Under the pieces are notes generated by a model that was not told the origin of the DNA, did no database searches, and was given only the letters and a program-made list of their open reading frames with translations. Shown piece after piece: positions 12,426 through 22,999 of a stretch of DNA of 64,000 bases (its first letter is position 1; the number at the start of each line of letters is the position of its first letter). Made by a program: the position numbers and the translations under genes. This DNA comes from Hydractinia symbiolongicarpus (lineage: Eukaryota; Cnidaria; Hydrozoa; Anthoathecata; Hydractiniidae): positions 4,216,001 to 4,280,000 of the forward strand of contig NC_079886.1 in assembly GCF_029227915.1 (NCBI RefSeq), written 5' to 3'.

Positions 12426-15400
12426 CGCTGTTGTAGCGCTTCATTTAAAAATGCATATAAATAAGTCATTTTTTACTGTAGGAGCAATCCTAGCCGTTAT
12501 CGCACGCTGGAGAAATAGAGACAGTTTCAAAAACTGCATTTCATAGACTTTCTAACGGTGCCATCCCGTTTGAGTTACAACAGTTGGGTCACATATCCGT
12601 ACCAACATGTATTGAGCGATATTTTTCTGATAATACTAGGTTGAATCGCTTTTAACACTGAAACGATTGACTGTGGGACTTACTTGAACTGATTCTGGAC
12701 TTTAACTTTATAAATATGATTATTGAGACAAATGGACTCCATGCAATAACATTCTTCTTAAATTGGCATGATTGTCGGTACTCAGCGATTACACTGGGCG
12801 CTGTGGTAGCGCTTCATTTAAAAATGTAGATATATAACTCATTTTTTACTGTGGGACCAATCCTAGCCGTTATCGCACGCTAAAGAAATTGAGACAGTTT
12901 CAAAAACTACATTTCATTGAATTTCTAACGGTATCAGTCCGTTTCTGTGACAACGGTTGCATCACATATTCGTACCAACATGTGTTTAGCGATATTTTTC
13001 TGATATTACTAGGTTGTATCGCTTTTAACAGTGAAACGATTAACTGTGGGACTTAATTGAACTGATTTCGGACTTTAACTTTATAAATGTGATAATTGAG
13101 ACAATTGGACTCCAAGAAATAACAATGTTTTGAATTTGACATGATTGCTAGATCTAAGCGATTACACTGGGCGCTGTTGTAGCGCTTCATTTAAAAATTC
13201 AGATAAATAAGTCATTTTTTACTGTAGGACAAATCCAAGCCGTTATCGCACGCTGGAGAAATAGATACAGTTTCAAAAACTACATTTCATTGACTTTCTA
13301 ACGGTATCAGTCCGTTTCAGTTACAACGGTTGTGTCACATTTTCGTACTAACATGTATTTAGCGGTATTTTTCTGAGATTACTAGGTTGCATCCCTTTTA
13401 ACACTGAAACGATTGACTGTGGGACTTACTTGAACTGATTCTGGACTTTAACTTTATAAATATGATAATTGAGACAATTGGACTCCATCCAATAACATTC
13501 TTCTTAAATTGGCATGATTGCCGGTACTCAGCGATTACACTGGGCGCTGTGGTAGCGCTTCATTTAAAAATGTAGATATATAAGTCATTTTTTACTGTAG
13601 GACCAATCCTAGCCGTTATCGCACGCTGAAGAAATAGAGACAGTTTCAAAAACTACATTTCATTGACTCTCTAACGGTATCATTCCGTTTCAGTTACAAC
13701 GGTTGTGTCACATTTTCGTACCAACATGTATTTAGCGATATTTTTCTGATATTACTAGGTTGCATCGCTTTTAAGAGTGAAACGATTGAATGTGGGACTT
13801 ACTTGAACTGATTTGGGACTTTAACTTTATAAATCTGATAATTGAGACAATTGGACTCCATGCAACAACATTCTTCTTAAATTGGCATGATTAACGGAAC
13901 TCAGCGATTACTCTGGACGCTGTGGTAGCGCTTTATTTAAAAATATAAATAAATAAGTAAATTTCTTACTGTGGGACCAATCCTAGCCGTTATCGCACGC
14001 TGAAAAATACAGACAGTTTCAAAAACTACATTTCATTGTCTTTCTAACGGTATGAGTCCGTTTCAGTTACAACGGTTGCGTCACATATTCGTACCAACAT
14101 GTATTTATCGATATTTTTCTGATATTACTAGGTTGTATCGATTTTAACAGTGAAACGATTTACAGTGGCACTTAATTGAACTGATTTTGGACTTTAACTT
14201 CATAAATCCAATAATTGAGACAATTGGAATCCAAGGTATAACATTATTCTGAACTTGGCATGATTGCTACAACTCAGCGATTACACTGGGCGCTGTTGTA
14301 GCGCTTCATTTAAAAATGCAGATAAATAAGTCATTTTTACTGTAGGACCAATCCTAGCCGTTATCGCACGCTGAAGAATTATAGACAGTTTCAAAAACTA
14401 CATTTCATAGACTTTCTAACGGTGTCAGCCGTTTGAGTTACAACAGTTGGGTCCCAAATCCGTACCAACATGTATTTAGCGATATTTTTCTGATATTAGT
14501 AGGTTGCATCGATTTTAACTCTGAAACGATTGACTGTGGGACTTACTTGAACTGATTCTGGACTTTAACTTTATAAATATGATAATTGAGACAATTGGAC
14601 TCCATCCAATAACATTCTTCTTAAATTGGCATGATTACCGGTACCCAGCCATTACACTGGGCGCTGTGGTAGCGCTTCATTTAAAAATGTAGATATATAA
14701 GTCATTTTTTACTGTAGGACCAATCCTAGCCGTTATCGCACGCTGAAGAAATAGAGACAGTTTCAAAAACTACATTTCATTGACTTTCTTACAGTATGAG
14801 TCCGTTTCAGTTACAACGGTTGCGTCACATATTCGTACCAACATGTGTTTATCGATATTTTTCTGATATTACTAGGTTGTATCGATTTTAACAGTGAAAC
14901 GATTGACAGTGGCACTTAATAGAACTGATTTTGGACTTTAACTTTATAAATGCAATAATTGAGACAATTGGACTCCAAGGTATAACATTATTCTGAACTT
15001 GGCATGATTGCTAGAACTCAGCGATTACACTGGGCGCTGTTGTAGCTCTTCATTTAAAAATGCAGATAAATAAGTCATTTTTTACTGTAAGACCAATCCT
15101 AGCCGTTATCGCACGCTGAAGAATTATAGACAGTTTCAAAAACTACATTTCATAGACTTTCTAACGGTGTCAGCCTGTTTGAGTTACAACGATTGTGTCA
15201 CATTTTCGTACCAACATGTATTTAGCGATATTTTTCTGATATTACTAGGTTGCATCGCTTTTAGGAGTGAAACGATTGACTGTGGGACTTACATGAACTG
15301 ATTTTGTACTGTAACTTTATAATTGTGATAATTGAGACAATTGGACTCCTTGCAGTAACATTCTTCTTAAATTGGCATGATTGACGGAACTCAGCGATTC

Positions 15401-15630
15401 AACTGGGCACTGTGGTAGCGCTTCATTTAAAAATTTAGATATATAAGTCATTTTTTACTGTAGGACCAATCCTAGCCGCTATCCCACGCCGAAGAAATTG
15501 AGACAGTTTCAAAAAATGCATTTCATTGACTTTCTAACGGTATCAGTCCGTTTCAGTTACAACGGTTGCGGCACATATTCGTACCAACATGTGTTTTGCG
15601 ATATTTTTCTGATATTACTAGGTTGTATCG

Positions 15631-15648
15631 TTTTCTTTCTTTTCTTTT
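15631..15648 (-). other. A-rich 3' tail of the LINE
   Basis: On the minus strand the last 18 bases are A with G at regular spacing (AAAAGAAAAGAAAGAAAA), directly abutting satellite. This marks the 3' end of the retrotransposed RNA copy. Confidence 0.75.
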
Positions 15649-15651
15649 CAA

Positions 15652-15657
15652 TTTATT
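15652..15657 (-). promoter_or_regulatory. Candidate polyadenylation signal AATAAA
   Basis: AATAAA on the minus strand, close to the A-rich tail and downstream of the reverse transcriptase stop codon, in the expected place for the LINE transcript's 3' end. The surrounding sequence is AT-rich, so chance occurrence is possible. Confidence 0.45.
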
Positions 15658-15803
15658 TAAAGTCGATTATTCACATACTTACAATAGTTTCCAAAAAAAA
15701 AAAAGTAATTAAGAAAACTAATCTAAATCGACTAAATTTTTTATGTTTACAATTAAATAAGATCATTTTTTTTATATATATAAACAATAATAACAACAAA
15801 GTT

Positions 15804-17597
15804 CTATAAAGGGACCTTACATTCAACACAGTTACATTTAGATCCGTCCCACATTTTTATCATGCTTTTAAAAACTTTAAGGTTGTCACAACGTTTCAAA
15901 TGTGATGGTAGGTTATTCCAAATCTTTGGTCCCAGGGCTGATAAGCTATTAGTTCCAAAAGTCGCGGTCCTTTTCCTTGAGACTACCAAATTATTTGTAT
16001 TTTGTTCTCTGACTGTCCTACCGTTATCATTTAAACAAAATATATCTTTCATAAAAAGAGGGCTGCTATTATTTATAGTTTTAGAGATTTCAATACACAA
16101 TGACCGTAAGCGATTTACATTCATGTGACTCTTGCTGGAATTTTTAAATAAATTTTCGTATGTACTTACCGTATCATTATACAGAAGTCTTAATGCTCGT
16201 TTTTGTTTCATTTCGACTTTAGATAAAGATTTAGAAGAAGAAAAATTCCATATAAGGGAACAATAATTGAAATTTGCGTAGATAAAACTTTGAACTAAAA
16301 TATATTTTGCTTGAAAGGATAAGAAACTTCTAAATCGAAATAAGGCATTTAGTTGAGCTGATGCTTTGCGACACAAATCACTAACGTGTCTGTCAAAATT
16401 TAATTTATTGTCTATAGTCACACCTAGTAATTTCACGTTATTTTCACTTTCAATAGTTTTATTTCCTATGTTAAATTTTAGACCTAAATTATCTGCCTTA
16501 TTCTTTGTCAGAATTATCGAGTGAAACTTCTCAGGGTTTGCAATCATTTTATTCTCTTTTAACCAGGAGAGGGCAGTTTTAGCTTCGTTTTCTAAAGTAT
16601 TTATCAAATTAGGAATAGAATTTGAGAAGTTTGATATTGTGTTATCATCAGCGTAATTATGTAGCTTATATTTTTCTATAAAAAGAAACAAACCATTTAT
16701 AATTATATTGAATATGATAGGTCCCAAAATAGAACCTTGTGGTACACCAGATAAGATAATTTGAAATAGACTATAGATCCCATTTATTCGAGTGGCTTGC
16801 TCTCTATCGGTAAGATAAGATAGAATGGATTGAAGAGACTTATTGTCAAATCCATAAGCAGCTAATTTCGCAATTAGTAAGTCATGTGGTACACAGTCAA
16901 AAGCTTTTGAAAGATCCATCAAGATCGCACCCACCACATAATTATTATCAAGTTTACTCTTCCATTCCTCTATTAAGCGAATTAGTACTTGTTGGGTACT
17001 ATAGCATTTCCTATAGGCGGAGAGAAAGGTCGACAATTTTGATTCCATATAAGCGGTTATTTGTTCTTTCGTAACCCTTTCGTAAAATTTAGAAAAAACA
17101 TTTAAAACACTGACAGGCCTGTAGTTTGATATTTTAGTTTTATCTTTTCCTCCCTTATCCAATGGCGTTACAGCAGCTCGCTTAGCTTTGCTTGGAAATT
17201 TGTTTGAAACTATGCTACTATTTATAGCAGCTGTTAGTGGCGTTACTAAGTGCCTTTTTGCTAATTTTGTCAGCTTTGATGGTATTGTATCTTCACCTGT
17301 TGATACTTTGGTGTTTAAATCATTAAACAGTTTAGAAATTGTATTTTCATCAACTTCTTGGAATGTAAAGTTCTCATTGTTGTTAGAATCATTGATTTCC
17401 TTTATTTTAATGATACTTGGATGATTTTCAAAACTATCAACAATTTCTTCAATCATTTTTGACTTATCATTTACATTCTCATAATTTATAGAATTTGGAT
17501 TCATGCTACAAGAATTTTCTAAAATATTGATGTAGTGGTCGTTAAAAAGTTTGGTTAGCTGTTTTTTATCAGTAACTAAACTTTCATTTTGAACGAG
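15804..17597 (-). CDS. LINE reverse transcriptase, 5'-partial ORF2-like protein
   Basis: RNA-directed DNA polymerase that copies the element's own RNA at a nicked target. The first ATG is at 17504 and gives 566 residues, but the frame is open for 31 further codons upstream to the insertion edge at 17597. That part carries LFNDHYINIL, a pre-RT motif common in LINEs, so 17504 is an internal Met and the true start is lost. Counting from that Met: NYRPVSVL at 127-134; first catalytic Asp in ILMDLSKAFD (D197); SGVPQGSILGP at 252-262; active-site YADD at 284-287; LLGVTID at 359-365, start of the thumb region. The C-terminus ends W-x-G with C557-x-C559-x-x-C562. The upstream endonuclease is absent. 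There is no frameshift or internal stop; the stop is TAG. The key catalytic residues are intact, so the insertion is probably recent, but the copy cannot be autonomous without its 5' part. The nearest named family is not determined. Confidence 0.93.
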   Translation of the reverse strand, partial: LVQNESLVTDKKQLTKLFNDHYINILENSCSMNPNSINYENVNDKSKMIEEIVDSFENHPSIIKIKEINDSNNNENFTFQEVDENTISKLFNDLNTKVSTGEDTIPSKLTKLAKRHLVTPLTAAINSSIVSNKFPSKAKRAAVTPLDKGGKDKTKISNYRPVSVLNVFSKFYERVTKEQITAYMESKLSTFLSAYRKCYSTQQVLIRLIEEWKSKLDNNYVVGAILMDLSKAFDCVPHDLLIAKLAAYGFDNKSLQSILSYLTDREQATRINGIYSLFQIILSGVPQGSILGPIIFNIIINGLFLFIEKYKLHNYADDNTISNFSNSIPNLINTLENEAKTALSWLKENKMIANPEKFHSIILTKNKADNLGLKFNIGNKTIESENNVKLLGVTIDNKLNFDRHVSDLCRKASAQLNALFRFRSFLSFQAKYILVQSFIYANFNYCSLIWNFSSSKSLSKVEMKQKRALRLLYNDTVSTYENLFKNSSKSHMNVNRLRSLCIEISKTINNSSPLFMKDIFCLNDNGRTVREQNTNNLVVSRKRTATFGTNSLSALGPKIWNNLPSHLKRCDNLKVFKSMIKMWDGSKCNCVECKVPL

Positions 17598-20355
17598 CTT
17601 TTAACAGTAAAACGATTGACTGCGTGACTTAATTGAACTGATTTTGGAATCTGAACTTATAAATGTAATAAATGACACAATTGGACTCCTAGAAATAAAA
17701 TTCTTTTTAATATGACATGATTATTGGAATTCACCGATTACACTGAACGCTGTGGTAGCGCTTTATTTAAAAATTTAAATTAATAAGTCATTTTTTACTG
17801 TGGGACCAATCCTAGCCGTTATCGCACGCTAAAGAAATACAGACAATTCCAAAAACTACATTTCATTGACATTCTAACGGTATGAGTCCGTTTCAGTTAC
17901 AAAGGTTGCGTCACACATTCGTACCAACATGTATTTATCGATATTTTTCTGATATTACTAGGTTGTATCGCTTTTAACAGTGAAACGATTTACTATAGGA
18001 CTTAATTGAACTGATTTTGGACTGTGACCTGACAAATGTGATAAATGAGACAATTGGACTCCATGAGGTAACATTCTTCTTAGATTGGCAAGATTGCTGG
18101 TGCTCAGCGATTACACTGGGCGCTGTGGTGGCGCTTCATTTAAAATTGTAGATATATAAGTCATTTTTTACTGTGGGACCAATCCTAGCCGTTATCGCAC
18201 GCTGAAGAAATTGAGACAGTTTCAAAAACTACATTTCATTGACTTTCTAACGGTATCAGTCCGTTTCAGTTACAACGGTTGCGTCACATATTCGTACCAA
18301 CATGTACTTAGCGATATTTTTCTGATAGTACTAGGTTGCATCGCTTTTAACAGTGAAACAATTGACTGTGGGACTTAATTGAACTGATTTTGGAATCTGA
18401 ACTTATAAATGTAGTAAATGACACATTTGGACTCCTAGAAATAATATTCTTTTTAATTTGACGTGATTGTTGGAATTCACTGATTACATTGGACGCTGTG
18501 GTAGCGCTTTACTTAAAAATTTAAATTAATAAGTCATTTTTTACTGTGGGACCAATCCTAGCCGTTGTCGCACGCTGAAGAAATACAGACAGTTTCAAAA
18601 ACTACATTTCATTGACTTTCTAACGGTATGAGTCCGTTTCAGTTACAACGGTTGCGTCACATATTCGTACCGACATGTATTTATCGATATTTTTCTGATA
18701 TTACTAGGTTGTATCGCTTTTAACAATGAAACGATTGACTGTGGGACTTACTTGAACTGATTTTGGACTTTAACTTTACAAATGTGATTATTGAGACAAT
18801 TGGACTCCAAGAAATAACAATGTTCTGAATTTGACATGATTGCTACAAATCAGCGATTACACGGGGCGCTGTGGTAAGGCTTCATTTAAAAATGCAGATA
18901 AATAAGTCATTTTTTACTGTACGACCAATCCTAGCCGTTATCGCACGCTGACGAAATAGAGACCGTTTGAAAGCCTACATTTCATTGACTTTCTAACGGT
19001 ATCAGTCTGTTTCAGTTACAACGGTTGCGTCACATATTCGTACCAACATGTACTTTGCGATATTTTTCTGATATTACTAGGTTGCATCGCTTTTAACAGT
19101 GAAACAATTGACTGTGGGACTTAATTGAACTGATTTTGGAATCTGAACTTATAAAAGTAGTAAATGACACATTTGGACTCCTAGAAATAACATTCTTTTT
19201 AATTTGACGTGATTGTTGGAAATCACTGATTACATTGGACGCTGTGGTAGCGCTTTATTTACAAATTTAGATAAATAAGTCATTTTTGACTGTGGGAACA
19301 ATCCTAGCCGTTAGCGCGCGCTTAAGAAATAGGGACATTGCAAAAACTACATTTCATTGACTTTCTAACCGTGTCAGCCCGTTTGAGTTACAACAGTTGG
19401 GTCACATTTTCGTACCAACATGTATTTAGCGATATTTTTCTGATATTACTAGGTTGCATCGCTTTTAACAGTGAAACGATTGACTGTGGGACTTAATTGA
19501 ACTGATTTTGGACTGTGACCTTACAAATGTGATGAATGAGACAATTGGACTCCATGAAATAACATTCTTCTTAAGTTGTCATCATTGCCGGTACTCAGCG
19601 ATTACACTGGGCGCTGTGATAGCGCTTCATTTAAAAATGCAGATAAATAAGTCATTTTTTACTGTACGACCAATCCTAGCCGTTATCGCACGCTGACGAA
19701 ATAGAGACAGTTTCAAAACCTACATTTCATTGACTTTCTAACGGTATCAGTCCGTTTCAGTTACAACGGTTGCGTCACATATTCGTACCAACATGTACTT
19801 TGCGATAATTTTCTGATATTACTAGGTTGCATCGCTTTTAACAGTGAAACAATTGACTGTGGGACTTAATTGAACTGATTTTGGAATCTGAACTTATAAA
19901 AGTAGTAAATGACACATTTGGACTCCTAGAAATAACCTTCTTTTTAATTTGACGTGATTGTTGGAAATCACTGATTACATTGGACGCTGTGGTAGCGCTT
20001 TATTTACAAATTTAGATAAATAAGTCATTTTTGACTGTGGGAATAATCCTAGCCGTTAGCGCGCGCTTAAGAAATAGGGACATTTCAAAAACTACATTTC
20101 ATTGACTTTCTAACCGTGTCAACCCGTTTGAGTTACAACAGTTGGGTCACATTTTCGTACCAACATGTATTTAGCGATATTTTTCTGATATTACTAGGTT
20201 GCATCGCTTTTAACAGTGAAACGATTGACTTTGGGACTTAATTAAACTGATTTTGGACTGTGACCTTACAAATGTGATGAATGAGACAATTGGACTCCAT
20301 GAAATAACATTCTTCTTAAGTTGTCATGATTGCCGGTACTCAGCGATTACACTGG

Positions 20356-20525
20356 GCGCTGTATTAGCGCTTAATTTAAAAATTTGGATAAATAAGTCAT
20401 TTTTTACTTACTTGAACTGATTTTGGACTTTAACTTTATAAATGTGATAATTGACACAATTGGACTCTAAGAAATATCAATGTTCTGAATTTGACATGAT
20501 TGCTAGAACTCAGCGATTATACTGG
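20356..20525 (+). repeat. Truncated 170-bp monomer, first copy
   Basis: Core-to-core distance is 170 instead of 373, a loss of 203 bp. At about 20403-20408 the sequence runs from 'tcattttttact' straight into 'acttacttgaac'; the shared ACT suggests a microhomology deletion. The same junction recurs 1287 bp downstream. Confidence 0.85.
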
Positions 20526-20734
20526 GCGCTGTGGGAACGCTTCATTTAAAAATGCAGATAAATAAGTCATTTTTTACTATACGACCAATCCTAGCCGTTA
20601 TCGCACGCTGAAGAAATAGAGACAGTTTCAAAAACTACATTTCATTGACTTTCTAACGGTATCAGTCCGTTTCAGTTACAACAGTTGCGTCACATATTCG
20701 TACCAACATGTACTTAGCGATATTTTTCTGATAT

Positions 20735-21480
20735 TATTAGGTTGCATCGCTTTTAACAGTGAAACAATTGACTGTGGGACTTAATTGAACTGATTTTGGA
20801 ATCTGAACTTATAAAAGTAGTAAATGACACATTTGGACTCCTAGAAATAACATTCTTTTTAATTTGACGTGATTGTTGGAAATCACTGATTACATTGGAC
20901 GCTGTGGTAGCGCTTTACTTAAAATTTAAATTAATAAGTCATTTTTTACTGTGGGACCAATCCTAGCTGTTATCGCACGCTGAAGAAATACAGACAGTTT
21001 CAAAAACTACATTTCATTGACTTTCTACCGGTATGAGTCCGTTTCAGTTACAACGGTTGCGTCACATATTCGTACCATCATGTATTTATCGATATTTTTC
21101 TGATATTATTAGGTTGCATCGCTTTTAACAGTGAAACAATTGACTGTGGGACTTAATTGAACTGATTTTGGAATCTGAACTTATAAAAGTAGTAAATGAC
21201 ACATTTGGACTCCTAGAAATAACATTCTTTTTAATTTGACGTGATTGTTGGAAATCACTGATTACATTGGACGCTGTGGTAGCGCTTTACTTAAAATTTA
21301 AATTAATAAGTCATTTTTTACTGTGGGACCAATCCTAGCTGTTATCGCACGCTGAAGAAATACAGACAGTTTCAAAAACTACATTTCATTGACTTTCTAC
21401 CGGTATGAGTCCGTTTCAGTTACAACGGTTGCGTCACATATTCGTACCATCATGTATTTATCGATATTTTTCTGATATTA
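20735..21480 (+). repeat. Tandem duplication of one subfamily monomer
   Basis: Two successive monomers share the same private changes, including a one-base deletion in 'acttaaaatttaaatt' and 'ctttctaccggtatgag'. They appear identical or nearly so over about 372 bp, which indicates a very recent duplication. Confidence 0.75.
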
Positions 21481-21642
21481 CTAGGTTGCATCGCTTTTAA
21501 CAGTGAAACGATTGACTGTGGGACTTAATTGAACTGATTTTGGACTGTGACCTTACAAATGTGATGAATGAGACAATTGGACTCCATGAAATAACATTCT
21601 TCTTAAGTTGTCATGATTGCCGGTACTCAGCGATTACACTGG

Positions 21643-21812
21643 GCGCTGTGGTAGCGCTTCATTTAAAAATTTGGATAAATAAGTCATTTTTTACTTACTT
21701 GAACTGATTTTGGACTTTAACTTTATAAATGTGATAATTGACACAATTGGACTCTAAGAAATATCAATGTTCTGAATTTGACATGATTGCTAGAACTCAG
21801 CGATTGCACTGG
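21643..21812 (+). repeat. Truncated 170-bp monomer, second copy
   Basis: It has the identical deletion junction to the monomer at 20356. The two lie 1287 bp apart (the short monomer plus three monomers, two of which have lost one A), so the deletion arose once and was spread by duplication of the block. Confidence 0.85.
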
Positions 21813-22999
21813 GCGCTGTGGGAACGCTTCATTTAAAAATGCAGATAAATAAGGCATTTTTTACTATACGACCAATCCTAGCCGTTATCGCACGCTGAAG
21901 AAATAGAGACAGTTTCAAAAACTACATTTCATTGACTTTCTAACGGTATCAGTCCGTTTCAGTTACAACAGTTGCGTCACATATTCGTACCAACATGTAC
22001 TTAGCGATATTTTTCTGATATTACTAGGTTGCATCGCTTTTTAAAGTGAAACAATTGACTGTGGGACTTAATGGAACTGATTTTGGAATCTGAACTTATA
22101 AATGTAGTAAATGACACATTTGGACTCCTAGAAATAACATTCTTTTTAATTTGACGTGATTGTTGGAATTCACTGATTACATTGGACGCTTTGGTAGCGC
22201 TTTACTTAAAAATTTAAATTAATAAGTCATTTTTTACTGTGGGACCAATCCTAGCCGTTTATCGCACGCTGAAGAAATACAGACAGTTTCAAAAACTACA
22301 TTTCATTGACTTTCTACCGGTATGAGTCCGTTTCAGTTACAACGGTTGCGTCACATATTCGTACCAACATGTATTTATCGATATTTTTTTGATATTACTA
22401 GGTTGTATCGCTTTTAACAGTGAAACGATTGACAGTGGAACTTAATTGAACTGATTTTGGACTTTAACTTTATGAATGCAATAATTGAGACAATTGGACT
22501 CCAAGGTATAACATTATTCTGAATTTGACATGATTGCTATAACTCAGCGATTACACTGGCCCTGTGGTAGCGCTTTATTAACAAATTTAGATAAATAAGT
22601 CATTTTGTACTGTGGGAACAATCCTAGCCGTTAGCGCGCGCTTAAGAAATAGAGACAGTTTCAAAAACTACATTTCATTCACTTTCTAACGGAGTCAGTC
22701 CGTTTGAGTTACAACAGTTGGGTCAGATTTTCGTACCAACATGTATTTAGCGATATTTTTCTGATATTACTAGGTTGCATCGCTTTTAACAGTGAAACGA
22801 TTGAAAGTGGGACTTAATTGAACTGATTTTGGACTGTGACCCTACAAATGTGATGAATGAGACAATTGGACTCCATGAAATAACATTCTTCTTAAGTTGT
22901 CATGATTGCCGGTACTCAGCGATTACTCTGGGCGCTGTGGTAGCGCTTCATATAAAAATGCAGATAAATAAGTCTTTTACTACTGTAGGACAAATCCTA

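Larger units (their letters stand above)
7462..15630 (+). repeat. 373-bp satellite array, diverged block between the two insertions
   Basis: About 22 monomers in the same orientation as the rest. Sequence types recur irregularly: a marked pair of monomer types (one with 'gactctctaacggtatcattccg', the next with 'aaatataaataaataagtaaatttc') is seen near 7560-7890, 10300-10610 and 13660-13960, and also near 2540-2850 in the left block. This looks like fragments of an old higher-order unit that has lost regularity. It includes one truncated monomer (8960) and dimer duplications (about 10930-12430). It ends at the LINE insertion. No gene is seen. Confidence 0.95.
15631..17597 (-). mobile_element. 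5'-truncated LINE (non-LTR retrotransposon)
   Basis: The satellite is interrupted after 'gttgtatcg' (15630) and resumes at about 17597-17598 with 'cttttaacag', exactly where it left off. Read on the minus strand the insert has a reverse transcriptase frame, a 3' untranslated region of about 170 bp, an AATAAA signal, and an A-rich tail (AAAAGAAAAGAAAGAAAA) at its low-coordinate end. The high-coordinate end opens in the middle of the reading frame, upstream of the reverse transcriptase, so the endonuclease and 5' part are missing. This is typical of incomplete target-primed reverse transcription. No target duplication longer than one base is seen, so the insertion is essentially blunt. Family placement (CR1/jockey-like clade group) is inference from the domain layout. 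Confidence 0.9.

Noticed and set aside
15862-17424. Plus-strand frames opposite the LINE
   Set aside because: They are antisense shadows of the reverse transcriptase frame.
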